Source of the DNA: CAYZTD01 sp964638155
Lineage (GTDB): Archaea; Thermoplasmatota; E2; DHVEG-1
Direction: 5' to 3'
Assembly (NCBI GenBank): GCA_964638155.1
Contig: CAZWYI010000003.1
Coordinates: 1-64,000, forward strand
DNA: 64,000 nt
Of this stretch, positions 1-9,984 are shown in pieces. Within the stretch, counting starts at the first letter, position 1; each line of letters opens with the position of its first letter. Both the position numbers and the translations under genes were made by a program. Below the pieces are notes generated by a model. It searched no databases and was not told the origin of the DNA. It saw only the letters and a program-made list of their open reading frames with translations.

Positions 1-3000
1 TAAATATATCACAAGAATAAAGACCAGCGCTAAGACCACCAGTATCAACACTAACAGCTATAGTATCATGTTCACCACTAGAAACACCATTTGATACATC
101 CAAACTAAGCCAACTACAAGACTCAGACAAGCTATAACTAAGATCACCACTACCATCATTCCAAACCTCAAAACTAGTTGAATCAGAACCACCAACTAAC
201 ATATCACCAAAATCAATAGAACTTGGAGAAAAATCTAAAATAGGATCAGAAGAAATAGATCCATCCCTACTAGACCTCTCACCAACAGAAGTATCTAATT
301 CTTCATTTATGCTTGATAGATCATAATAACTATATTTTGCAACATACAAACCCATTGGTTTATGACGACCATAGGTCCAAAAACCAGCAGTTATAATATA
401 TCTTAGTCCATTTTCATAATCAGTAGCTAAATGATTACATGTATTATGATGCGCACCAGGTGCAGGGTCAAGAAAACTCTCGTGAACATTAAACTCATTG
501 TCTGTTTCTACCACTCTCGTCTTAGTTTGGGTATACCCAAATCTCCCATTAAAACGTCCTTTATTACTAAAAATATAATTATCATAGGCATCAACAGAAA
601 CCCAACCTGTACCAGAATAGCCACCTTTTCTAGCATTATGAGAACCGTCAGAAATGTAACGAGAAGGCGTATATTTAACAAGATCTGATTCATGATAAAC
701 AAGTCCACCAGTATTCCAACCAGACTTCCAACCAGAAACCGTTACATCTACACTAGTAGAACTCTTCAAATTATCATTATCCCAAACCGTAAGAGTAACA
801 GTATAGGTGCCCTCACTTTCATAATAATGCTCAGTTGGTTTATCAAAACGACCTTTTGTTCCATCACCAAAATCCCATTCCATATATCGTATGTAACCAT
901 CTAAATCATAACTTCTAACACCCCTAAAAGTAAAAGGTTTACCTAAAACTAGTTGCTTATAATCAACATCAAGGATAGGAATCGGGGCATCTAATCCTTT
1001 AGAAGTAATCTTAACATCTAGACTGTTAGATAATCCATTGTTAAGAGTAGGAAAATCTCTATCAATAAGATCAAAAATATGGGAATTAAGCAATCCAGGA
1101 TAATTATAAAGAATATCACCAGATTCATCCAATGCATTAAAAGAACTAAGGTTAACAGAAATCTTATGATATCCTTTATTCTCAAAAACTTTACTACAAT
1201 ATGTTTTATAGTAATATGTTCCATTTGTTTCATTTAAAAAAACAACATTAGAATTAATACTACCAGCCGGTGATCTTTTTAAATTCATCCTCCAATCAAT
1301 ACTTGGAGGAGGATTCCAATCATCAAGTTCATCATTTATTTTCATACCGAAATAATGTGGATCAATACGTTTAATTCCTTCATCATAAATTTCAAATTCC
1401 CATTCACATGATATATTTGAAAGTTTAACAGGTGAAACAATCAATGCTTCAAAATCAACGGTATCTCCAACTTCAAAGCTGTCTGTCTTATCTAAATTTT
1501 TAATTTTTATATCTGGAAATTCATATCTTGTGGACGGTGGTTTTTTATCTCCCTCAGGACGTCCATCCTCAGATATGGGGCCATCAACAGTACCGCCTAC
1601 AGATTCAATCGTGGCTGGATAAGATGCCTCATTTTTATCATCTATAACCATAAGACTTATTGATACTTGACCGTCATCTGGCAATGATACATAATTAGTA
1701 GTTTTTTCTTCTAAACGTAGAATTTTACCTTCATCTTCAATAACTGGTTCAAAACGCGAACCGGAAACTCTCCAATTATATGAAACAATCTCACCATCAG
1801 GATCATAACTTTCTCCTGCAGAATAAATATGCTCACCCTCTTCATTTATTCCAACACCTAACTGAGTTATTACCGCAAAAGGAGGAATATTCTCCTGCTT
1901 CATCTTGATTATTCTTCCATTATCTAAATCCATACGGAAAACGCCATAGCCAAAATTGCCGACAATATTTCCATTCTTGTCTATCTCAATATCTTTAACT
2001 GGCATATCAAGCTTATATGACGACTTCGTACTACCAAACTCAGTAAATTCATTTCTCCATATAAGCTGTAATTCAGATGAATGAGAAGAATAATTAACGG
2101 ATTCCTGCTCAGGAATATATTCTATAGCAGCGGTATTTGAATCATCATCTCTTTTTAAACCATCGTATCTATCACCTATATGATCCTCAATTAATTTTTC
2201 TATTAGACAATCACTTAGATTACTGACTCTATCAACCGCAAAATCTACATTATCTGAATCATACAAAATACCCTTCTCACTATCAGCAATAACACCAACA
2301 CTAGCACCCATCAAATACAAATAAATAGAAGAAAAATTACTACGAACAATCTCAGGACCATAAGAGCAAATATTGTCCTGAATATAATGAAGTTTAGAAA
2401 AATTAACACCCACAGTATAGTTTATCTCCTTTGATTCATTAACATAAAGAGAATTAAAAAACCAGCTATCAAAAGTCTCATTCACAACACTATAAAGTAA
2501 GTTTTGTAACCTTGATCTAATTTGAAATTCTTCATTAAATTCTCCAAAATAAGAGTCATTAAAGAATTGATTTGGAATTAGATTATAATCGCCATTAAAA
2601 GAAAACATATTAGAAATAGAATTATAGATACTAACATTAGTTAAAGTTTCGCTACCTACGTTTTTAACCACGATCCTAAACTGCAAATCACTAAAATTAG
2701 AAGAACTCAAGCCACTCAAATCAAATCTATCAACCCGTGTCTGTGATTCTTTATCAAAAACACTAATCTCAACACTGATTCCTGCACCGTAAAAAGGTTT
2801 ATACTTAGCAACTACAGGATAACCCATAGAATCTCCAAAATAATTAATTGGGCCAACTTGAGATCTACCTGCTACCAAAAAATTTCCCTGTTCATCTACT
2901 TCGACATCTTCGATCTTACTTATTCTTGTAGAATTAAGACTACCTTGAAGGCCACCTGGACTTTCGTTTACAATTTCAGATTCAAGAATTCTTTCGCCAG

Positions 3001-6000
3001 TAGATTTGTATAATAAAAGATATGAGTTAGTAGCGCCACTCCATGGTTTGTTAACTTCGCCGATAGCTACAATATTATCATTGGGATCAACTTCAACAGC
3101 GTTAAAATAATATTGAGGTCCAACAGAAGGACGAACTTCATAATCAAAATCCTGCCAGTTTTCAACATCATCAGGATCATTAGGATCAAAATCAGGATCA
3201 GTCATATATGGATAAAATCTCCTAGCATGAGAAGTGCCCCATTGATTATCAAAAATAAGTTCTCCATCTGGACTGTATTTCCAAATTTTACCCACATAAC
3301 CAAATCTGACTTCTCCTTCCCCCCAATCATATCCATCTGGATTGGGGTCTTCATACCAATCAGGCATATTACCTTTTTCATCATCAAATGTCATATCCAT
3401 TCCTCCAACAACAACGATATTATCATTTGAGTCAATAGCAATATCTCTAATCCCTCCACCATCATCATTAAGCATTGCTTCAGAAGTAACAGTTTTTAAA
3501 AAAAGTGGTTCACCATCAGAATTTAGTTTAACAATACCAGAATATTGATAATCACTCGGTCCAGATACACTACCACCATATACTGATTTCCACATAGCAT
3601 ATCCACAGCCCCCAATAATAATATTATGTTCAGAATCAACCACGACCTGATTGGCCCACATACCAGAAAAATGATTACCTGTGGATTTATCCTCATGAGA
3701 CCAAACCATCACCGGATCATCAGACCTCATCCACTCCAAACTACTCACACCAACAGCATCATCATTACCATAATAAACCCAAACCACAGCACGAGAAACA
3801 GAATCAATATCACTAAGATTTTCCATCCTAACCCAGACCTTCAAAGAAACATTATTACTACTATAATTATTAATCCAATAATCAAAAACAGTGCTTTCAT
3901 CTTCATAATTAACAAAACGCAGATCATCAAAATCATCCTGCATCTCATCTTCTTTATCAACAGAGATTACAGCAGTAAAACATCCATCAACGATGTCATC
4001 ATCACTAGACATAAAAACAGGTCTACGGTAACTCCAATTATCATTCCACCAACTACTCGGATTATTTGGATCCTGAACAGTAGTAAAAGTAAAAACATCT
4101 GAAACACTAGAAAAATCAGAGCCATTACGACCCTCAGGTTGATAAGCAGAATCATCGGCCACAACATACCAACTGTAAGTGGTATCATAATCTAAACCAA
4201 ACCAAACAGCCTTAACCTCCTCATGAGAGCTAACACCCCTGACCTCGCGAATAACACTATCATCAGATGCATCATAAAAAGTAACATCCATTTTATCTGA
4301 ATTATAATCATAAACTTTCACTCTAAGACGTTGAATACCATTTTTTAAACCCACAGAACCATCCAAAGGAGAAACAAGCTTTGGTTTCTCCGGAGGGACA
4401 TTACCATGAGTACCAGAAGAACTATAACCATTCTTCAGCCTAACTGCAGGATCACCCAACAAATTAAGCTCATAATAACATAGTCTAGAAGAAATATCAC
4501 CGCCAATAGCATCAACACGGAAAAGATTATCATGCTTAGAATCTTGATTAGCAACACCTAAAGCATTTTTACCCTCACCAAAAACAGCATCCCAAAACTC
4601 ACGATCATAATGTTGACTAGGGGCATCAGTACTGCAGGCACCTAGACCATGACGTGAATTCATTATTACAGCAAAAGCACCACCACTACTCTTAGCAGTC
4701 ATATACTCAGCAAAACAATCATCATTATCAAAAGCACCTGCTGAACAAGTCTGAGAATAAAGAAAAAAATACTCATCATTATTCAAATCCATAACATCAA
4801 TAGGACCCATCCTCATAGCCTCACTAGGTACACCATGACCTAGATGATTAATAAAATGCACACCACTATTAATCCTACCCGAAATATCACTAGCACCCCA
4901 ACCAGGATAACTGTCAGTAGTTCTATCATAAAGAGTATCAATCACAAATTTATCAGAAGGAACACCCACCGTACTATATCCATGGGCATCTGTACCATCA
5001 ATCATCTCATCTTTAAAATCTGAACCCCATACATCAGAGTCGCAATTTCCAAGTCTTCTAGGACCAAAAGCATATTCCCCCACCCACAAAGCCTTACTAA
5101 GATAACTATTATCCTCAAAATTAGAACTAAGATAAATAAAATTTTTCCTTACAAAATTAGAAAGCTCATCCACATCATCAACCGGAGCACGGCCAACAAA
5201 AACCTCGGCTAACAAATCATCACCTCCAGATCCAGGTCCTCCACCATCAAGACAAGCATAATAAAGATCAGAAGGAACTGGACCGTACATATAACCCGGT
5301 AAATCCAACTTTTTAACAGGAACAATATGAGCATCCCCACCGAGAAGAACATAATCGGTATCCCAGTTATTATAAGCGTATTTTATAAAATTCCTAATTT
5401 TACTAGGCTCATCATTACCTTCGTAATTACTGTAAATATAATCAAGTGTTACAATCTTACTATTCAAACCCTCATAAGAATGAAGATTACATAAATCATG
5501 AAAACTATATTGACCTTCATAGTTTTTAAATTCTTTAGAAGTAATAACCACATACTCATAACTATGATGCTCACGAGTAGGATAACTATCAACAACCCCT
5601 GGATTATCAACCATATTACTAACATCATCCACATCACTATCAATACCTCTTAAATTACTGTGAAAAACACTAACATTATCAGCAGAGGTAAGATTTATTT
5701 CGACATTAATTGAATTCGAATAAGACACAACATTTTTAGCTGAATTATACCTAACAGGATACAAATTCAAAACACCTATTGTATATCCTCTAAACTTCTG
5801 AATCGATACAAGTTCAAAATTACTCTCCGGATAATAACTATCACTATTATACACATCATCATCCATCCCCCCACAATCTATACAATCATCTTCTCTTTCT
5901 ATATCTTTATTATCTTCTACAGTACCTCCTTCGTCACCTGTTGGTCCATCTCCTTCAGTGATATCTCCCACGCCATCGATGACTCCACCATCGTCTATTA

Positions 6001-6424
6001 TCCGCTCTTCTCCATCGATATAAGAGTCACCAAAAAAAAGATTTTTCGGAGCAGGTTCAATAGGAAAACTAATATATTCCTGAGATGAATCAACTGTTGA
6101 CACTGAAATATTACTAAAATTCATACCAAATGGTAACAATATCATATGACTATCCACTGGTAAAAATGGTTTACCAGGTTCACCCTTCTTTTGTAAATTT
6201 GATAATGTAACACTAGTAAAATTAGAATTATTTATAATAACATTATTAAAATCAGGGGCATTATACGTATATTCAAACGAAAGTACATTTTTTGATTCTT
6301 GTGTAAAACCACCATCATCAACTGTATTATTACTTTCTGAAAAAACTACATTGAACGAACTTGGAAAAACAAGGGCAAACACCAGCAGAAGTATCAAGAA
6401 TTTATGTTTTACTTTACTAAACAT
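1..6424 (-). CDS. Giant secreted C25 (gingipain-type) cysteine peptidase, C-terminus beyond window
   Basis: The reading frame is open from an ATG at 6424 to the window edge, giving at least 2141 residues with the C-terminus missing. Residues 1-30 form a signal peptide (MFSK, then a Leu/Val-rich core). An acidic Asp/Glu/Gly linker lies near 140-190. The peptidase domain spans about 290-620 and carries the likely catalytic pair: His530 in INHLGHG and Cys560 in SQTCSAGAF, a spacing like that of gingipains. Downstream come a DUF2341-like segment beginning WWNDNWSYRR (about 790), several propeller-type repeats of the form 'DxNDNIVxxG' (about 925-1180), PKD-like domains near 1545 and 1850 (WDFGDGT), and a BACON/Ig-like domain near 2065. 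The protein is probably exported and surface-held to digest extracellular protein, but any anchor lies outside the window. Both ends sit in the same frame, so I see no frameshift. Confidence 0.88.
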   Translation of the reverse strand, partial: MFSKVKHKFLILLLVFALVFPSSFNVVFSESNNTVDDGGFTQESKNVLSFEYTYNAPDFNNVIINNSNFTSVTLSNLQKKGEPGKPFLPVDSHMILLPFGMNFSNISVSTVDSSQEYISFPIEPAPKNLFFGDSYIDGEERIIDDGGVIDGVGDITEGDGPTGDEGGTVEDNKDIEREDDCIDCGGMDDDVYNSDSYYPESNFELVSIQKFRGYTIGVLNLYPVRYNSAKNVVSYSNSINVEINLTSADNVSVFHSNLRGIDSDVDDVSNMVDNPGVVDSYPTREHHSYEYVVITSKEFKNYEGQYSFHDLCNLHSYEGLNSKIVTLDYIYSNYEGNDEPSKIRNFIKYAYNNWDTDYVLLGGDAHIVPVKKLDLPGYMYGPVPSDLYYACLDGGGPGSGGDDLLAEVFVGRAPVDDVDELSNFVRKNFIYLSSNFEDNSYLSKALWVGEYAFGPRRLGNCDSDVWGSDFKDEMIDGTDAHGYSTVGVPSDKFVIDTLYDRTTDSYPGWGASDISGRINSGVHFINHLGHGVPSEAMRMGPIDVMDLNNDEYFFLYSQTCSAGAFDNDDCFAEYMTAKSSGGAFAVIMNSRHGLGACSTDAPSQHYDREFWDAVFGEGKNALGVANQDSKHDNLFRVDAIGGDISSRLCYYELNLLGDPAVRLKNGYSSSGTHGNVPPEKPKLVSPLDGSVGLKNGIQRLRVKVYDYNSDKMDVTFYDASDDSVIREVRGVSSHEEVKAVWFGLDYDTTYSWYVVADDSAYQPEGRNGSDFSSVSDVFTFTTVQDPNNPSSWWNDNWSYRRPVFMSSDDDIVDGCFTAVISVDKEDEMQDDFDDLRFVNYEDESTVFDYWINNYSSNNVSLKVWVRMENLSDIDSVSRAVVWVYYGNDDAVGVSSLEWMRSDDPVMVWSHEDKSTGNHFSGMWANQVVVDSEHNIIIGGCGYAMWKSVYGGSVSGPSDYQYSGIVKLNSDGEPLFLKTVTSEAMLNDDGGGIRDIAIDSNDNIVVVGGMDMTFDDEKGNMPDWYEDPNPDGYDWGEGEVRFGYVGKIWKYSPDGELIFDNQWGTSHARRFYPYMTDPDFDPNDPDDVENWQDFDYEVRPSVGPQYYFNAVEVDPNDNIVAIGEVNKPWSGATNSYLLLYKSTGERILESEIVNESPGGLQGSLNSTRISKIEDVEVDEQGNFLVAGRSQVGPINYFGDSMGYPVVAKYKPFYGAGISVEISVFDKESQTRVDRFDLSGLSSSNFSDLQFRIVVKNVGSETLTNVSIYNSISNMFSFNGDYNLIPNQFFNDSYFGEFNEEFQIRSRLQNLLYSVVNETFDSWFFNSLYVNESKEINYTVGVNFSKLHYIQDNICSYGPEIVRSNFSSIYLYLMGASVGVIADSEKGILYDSDNVDFAVDRVSNLSDCLIEKLIEDHIGDRYDGLKRDDDSNTAAIEYIPEQESVNYSSHSSELQLIWRNEFTEFGSTKSSYKLDMPVKDIEIDKNGNIVGNFGYGVFRMDLDNGRIIKMKQENIPPFAVITQLGVGINEEGEHIYSAGESYDPDGEIVSYNWRVSGSRFEPVIEDEGKILRLEEKTTNYVSLPDDGQVSISLMVIDDKNEASYPATIESVGGTVDGPISEDGRPEGDKKPPSTRYEFPDIKIKNLDKTDSFEVGDTVDFEALIVSPVKLSNISCEWEFEIYDEGIKRIDPHYFGMKINDELDDWNPPPSIDWRMNLKRSPAGSINSNVVFLNETNGTYYYKTYCSKVFENKGYHKISVNLSSFNALDESGDILYNYPGLLNSHIFDLIDRDFPTLNNGLSNSLDVKITSKGLDAPIPILDVDYKQLVLGKPFTFRGVRSYDLDGYIRYMEWDFGDGTKGRFDKPTEHYYESEGTYTVTLTVWDNDNLKSSTSVDVTVSGWKSGWNTGGLVYHESDLVKYTPSRYISDGSHNARKGGYSGTGWVSVDAYDNYIFSNKGRFNGRFGYTQTKTRVVETDNEFNVHESFLDPAPGAHHNTCNHLATDYENGLRYIITAGFWTYGRHKPMGLYVAKYSYYDLSSINEELDTSVGERSSRDGSISSDPILDFSPSSIDFGDMLVGGSDSTSFEVWNDGSGDLSYSLSESCSWLSLDVSNGVSSGEHDTIAVSVDTGGLSAGLYSCDIF

Positions 6425-6945
6425 TAGATTACCTCGAAAGCCATAATATTCACATTATATTATATATTTTCAAATATAATTTAAAAGCTTTTTTGGAAAA
6501 AATTCGAATAAATTAGAAATATTGCACAACACAAAAAGAATACCCAATCAAAAAAATAAAATAGAAATCTTAACTAATCACCCCTTTATACATAGAATAT
6601 AGACAAAAAAACAAAACATACAAACAAAGCTCATATATCATATAAAAAATTTATATTTTTATAACTATAAAAGTTTTATTTGGAAATTTTCGAATTAAAT
6701 AAGACTAACAAAATATTAAAATAATAAAAATATAAACTCTTTAAACATCCAGAAATAACTCCACATCAAATTTTAAAAAAGTTAACAACAAAATAGTTGA
6801 AAACAAGCAAGATTTTATCAATATAACATATGTAAATAAATCTAAACCTATCAACGATTATAATCTTTTAAAACATCAATATAAATTATAAGAAAAATAT
6901 ACATTAAGATTAACCAAGAGTTATATATACATATTTGTTTAAAAA
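6425..6945. promoter_or_regulatory. Divergent intergenic region with imperfect direct repeat
   Basis: About 520 very AT-rich bases separate the C25 peptidase (minus) from the MBL-fold gene (plus). I find no convincing gene. Two related segments, 6483-6515 and 6669-6703, share the pattern AAAAG-T/A-rich-TTTGGAAA-TTCGAAT-AAAT. They may be operator copies for the peptidase. A TATA-like TTATATATAC at about 6919-6928 lies about 25 bases before the MBL gene ATG, which suggests a leaderless transcript. Confidence 0.4.
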
Positions 6946-7716
6946 ATGAATAGAGTAAAATTTCTCGGAACAGCTGGAGGAAGATTTGCAGCAATAAACC
7001 AAATCAGAAAATCAGGAGGAATATGGTTAACACGTGATAAAACAGATATCTTAATTGATCCAGGCCCTGGTTCTTTAGTAAATTGTTTATCAAGCAGACC
7101 AAAATTAAATCCTAAAAAACTAGATGGAATTATTCTCACTCACAGCCATATCGATCATTCAAATGACATTAATATTATGATTGAGGCTATGACAAACGGA
7201 GGATTTGATAATAAAGGAAAGGTGTTTCTTCCAAAAGAAGCATTAGAGAGGGATAACGTAATTATGAAACACTTTAGAGATCATGTAAGTGAAATAAATT
7301 ATTTAGAGGAAATGAAAGAATATGAAATCGGAAATATTTCTTTTTCTACACCTAAAAGAAATATTCACGGAGTGGAATCATATGGGATAAACTTTTTTGG
7401 TAAAGATATCTCTATTTCTATTATTTCTGACACAAAATTCTATGAAGAAATAATTGATTTTTTTACTGGAGATATTATTATATTAAATGTAGTACTTTTG
7501 GAATCAATCGATGAAATAAAACGTTTATCAGTTAAAGATGCAGAATATATCATAAAAAAAGTCAAACCAAAACTGGCAATTCTAACTCATTTTGGAATGA
7601 AGATAATTAAAGCAAATCCTTGGGAGATTGCTGAAAAAATGTCTAAGAAACTAGGTCAAAATATTATTGCAGCAAGAGATGGTATGAACTTGAACTTAAC
7701 AGAATACGAAAAGTGA
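6946..7716 (+). CDS. MBL-fold metallo-hydrolase
   Basis: This is a 256-residue metallo-beta-lactamase-fold protein. The diagnostic metal motif HSHIDH (His66, His68, Asp70, His71) is present. Later His and Asp residues (HGVES, SDTKF, LTHFGM near the C-terminus) are consistent with the remaining zinc ligands. The length fits a stand-alone hydrolase. No RNase J/CPSF beta-CASP region or glyoxalase-II tail is visible, so the substrate cannot be named. The start ATG lies about 25 bases past a TATA-like element and has no Shine-Dalgarno, which suits leaderless translation. It is monocistronic and divergent from the C25 peptidase. Confidence 0.8.
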   Translation: MNRVKFLGTAGGRFAAINQIRKSGGIWLTRDKTDILIDPGPGSLVNCLSSRPKLNPKKLDGIILTHSHIDHSNDINIMIEAMTNGGFDNKGKVFLPKEALERDNVIMKHFRDHVSEINYLEEMKEYEIGNISFSTPKRNIHGVESYGINFFGKDISISIISDTKFYEEIIDFFTGDIIILNVVLLESIDEIKRLSVKDAEYIIKKVKPKLAILTHFGMKIIKANPWEIAEKMSKKLGQNIIAARDGMNLNLTEYEK

Positions 7717-7839
7717 TGATAAAGTAATCTCATTTTGAATTTGAGAAATAAATTAGATCTTTATAAATAATTTTCTTATGTTTGTAAACCCTATTATTTA
7801 AAAATCATAGAGTGCCTAAAATAGCTTAATTTTTGCTAA

Positions 7840-8652
7840 TTACGTTATTTTAACAAGTAGATTATCTCCAGAGCAATCAAACATACAATTATAACCAAGA
7901 TCTTCTCCTATAAAATGACAAGTTTCCTCGTGATAATTATTCCACTTTAGATTGATCCAATTAATTTGGCTAGTATATTCCCATGTGCCTTTATATGTAT
8001 TATTTTCTTTCATCATAGTACAGGTATCATTCGAATAAAATGTTAACCTAATCGATCCTGTTTCACTCTGCCAATTTCCAACTAAATATTGTTCTTGAGA
8101 TTTTTTAGATTCATTTCCTACGATATTTTGCAGGTATAGAGGATTGCTTAATACAGCTACATAACACTCAAAAACTAGCAAAAATAAAATCCAAATAATT
8201 ATCAAAGCTTTGACTTTTGGTTTAATCCCTCGATCTGTTTTAAAGAAATTTTTTACATGTGGCTTGTTAAGATATGTTAAAATTATAATTGGAATTATTA
8301 TCCCAAGAATGTTTAATCTAATTAAAGATGTAATGATAGATATGATTTCATAAAGAAATGTAGCGAATCTTGCCCATTCTTTTCCATTCAATAAACCATG
8401 CGCAAGAAGTAACGATATTGGAATACCTATTATCGCACTTACATATATAATAAACAAGAAGTGTTCACCGAGATATTTTGATATAATTGATAAATCAAAG
8501 AGATTAGGAAGAATAAATAACAATATGACTGAAATTAATGCTCCAATAATTTGTAAAACAGCAATAAGTGTAATACCCAATGGCCTATCTATTTTTTTAC
8601 TATAGTATGGGTCATTTTCATACAAAACATCATCAACATAATTTCCCATCAT
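7840..8652 (-). CDS. Membrane protein with C-terminal extracellular beta domain, unknown function
   Basis: This 270-residue protein has about five hydrophobic segments: near 25-50, 65-85, 95-105, 110-130, and a last one around 150-165. A soluble C-terminal region of roughly 80 residues follows (VGNWQSETGSIRLTF onwards), with alternating Trp/Tyr strands resembling small lipocalin-like 'activity/stress' modules of archaeal surface proteins. I do not recognise the family. Translation can begin at ATG 8652 or the adjacent ATG 8649, and a purine-rich GGAAGGGA lies just upstream. It stands alone between lplA and the MBL gene. The topology would place the C-terminal domain outside the cell. Confidence 0.65.
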   Translation of the reverse strand: MMGNYVDDVLYENDPYYSKKIDRPLGITLIAVLQIIGALISVILLFILPNLFDLSIISKYLGEHFLFIIYVSAIIGIPISLLLAHGLLNGKEWARFATFLYEIISIITSLIRLNILGIIIPIIILTYLNKPHVKNFFKTDRGIKPKVKALIIIWILFLLVFECYVAVLSNPLYLQNIVGNESKKSQEQYLVGNWQSETGSIRLTFYSNDTCTMMKENNTYKGTWEYTSQINWINLKWNNYHEETCHFIGEDLGYNCMFDCSGDNLLVKIT

Positions 8653-8900
8653 CGTCCCTTCCTATCGTTACGGTACGAATGAAATAATTTATATTATATT
8701 TTTTGGAAATTGGAACATTGTCATGATAAAAAAGCAATATATGGATAACAAAAGATGTCAACCTTGGTATCAGTAAAAAAAACCTTACATAAAAATAATA
8801 TACTCTAAAATGAGAGAAAATTAGGTTTAGTAAATGAAAAATTATTAAAAGATTTCCACAATAAATACTATCTTTAGGATCATTAACCTTATATTCAATT

Positions 8901-9665
8901 TCATCTTTTATGATTCCATTCCTTTTTTGAAAAATAATTTTTTTCAAAATCAAGTGCAAGATTTTTCTCTTCACTAGTTAAATCATCTTCAACTAGATCA
9001 ACATTAAACTCCTCTTCAAAACCTTTTTTCATATCATCAACAATCTCATCAAAAAAAACTTCTCTATTCAAAATATGTTTTACAGAAGTTACTCTTTGTT
9101 TTACATCAGAAACCAGCTTGTCAATCATCTTTTCATTTGAAACCTTTAAAAGAGTAAACATTTTTTCTACATCAACATCCAATAAAACTGTACCGTGTTG
9201 AAGAACAGTTTTATGTTTTCTAGTTTGAGCATTTCCAGATATTTTTTTTCCATTAGAAAGGATGTCATTAATTGGATGATACGTGCTATCAATTCCAAAG
9301 TTTTTTAAGCCTTTCATTATAGCGCCACAGATTCTACCATAACTATCCATAATGTTCTTTGGAATTTTATTATGTGATTCAGGAATAACAACACTATAAG
9401 TTAATTCATGTTCATGAAAAACAGCACCGCCACCCGTAATCCTTCTAACATAATCAACACCATGTCTTTTGCATTCCTTGAGATCAATTTCTTCTACTAA
9501 ACTTTGAAAATATCCAATACTAATTGCAGATGGATTCCAATAATAAAATCTAACTGTAGGAGGAACAATTCCTTTACTATTTGCAACAAGAATCGCTCTA
9601 TCGATCGCCATATTTTTGTATGCATTATTTTCATTTGTTACAAGAAAACGCCACTGTTCTTTCAA
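8901..9665 (-). CDS. lplA: Lipoate-protein ligase A, catalytic large domain
   Basis: This 254-residue protein activates lipoate with ATP and transfers it to E2/GcvH lysines. It carries the RRITGGGAVFHEHELTYS motif that binds lipoyl-AMP and the conserved Lys in NGKKISGNAQ. It lacks the C-terminal accessory domain of bacterial LplA, which is supplied by the adjacent lplB, as in the split Thermoplasma acidophilum enzyme. The start is a TTG at 9665 that overlaps the lplB stop (TTGA), with a GAGGTGT Shine-Dalgarno about 7 bases upstream. The two are therefore translationally coupled. Confidence 0.92.
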   Translation of the reverse strand: MKEQWRFLVTNENNAYKNMAIDRAILVANSKGIVPPTVRFYYWNPSAISIGYFQSLVEEIDLKECKRHGVDYVRRITGGGAVFHEHELTYSVVIPESHNKIPKNIMDSYGRICGAIMKGLKNFGIDSTYHPINDILSNGKKISGNAQTRKHKTVLQHGTVLLDVDVEKMFTLLKVSNEKMIDKLVSDVKQRVTSVKHILNREVFFDEIVDDMKKGFEEEFNVDLVEDDLTSEEKNLALDFEKNYFSKKEWNHKR

Positions 9666-9946
9666 TTAATACACCTCATAATACTTTCAGTAAGTCCTTC
9701 TGAATTTAAACCGATAAACTCAAAATTATTTTTTTTTATAACATTTTCAATTTTATCAAAAATATGTTTTTTAGAAAGAATTATTCCTTTCAATTCTTCT
9801 TCTAAAATATCAATTGCTTCTGAGGGATAGGCAAAAAAATCACCCATAATTTTCAGATTAACAATCTTATTTAAATTTTTATCATATTCAAGATTTATTT
9901 TAACTAATTTTCCATTAGGAATTTTATACACCGATTTTGAAATCAT
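9662..9946 (-). CDS. lplB: Lipoate-protein ligase accessory subunit LplB
   Basis: This 94-residue protein corresponds to the C-terminal domain of bacterial LplA and is needed for the adenylation step in the two-part archaeal ligase. It shows the expected opening strand pattern KIPNGKLVKINLEYD, the GDFFAYPSEAIDILE region, and a closing helix. It overlaps lplA by 4 bases and precedes it in transcription. Identification rests on position next to lplA and on this small-domain pattern. Confidence 0.85.
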   Translation of the reverse strand: MISKSVYKIPNGKLVKINLEYDKNLNKIVNLKIMGDFFAYPSEAIDILEEELKGIILSKKHIFDKIENVIKKNNFEFIGLNSEGLTESIMRCIN

Positions 9947-9984
9947 AACCTTAAGCTAAATATAAAAAATGTTTATAATATTTT

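Noticed and set aside
3626..4102. 158-codon frame antisense to the giant peptidase
   Set aside because: Ile/Asn/Thr-rich shadow inside a long intact coding frame.
8633..8974. 113-codon open frame on the minus strand
   Set aside because: It begins inside lplA and runs over the start of the downstream membrane-protein gene; the hydrophobic, low-complexity product looks like AT-rich noise.
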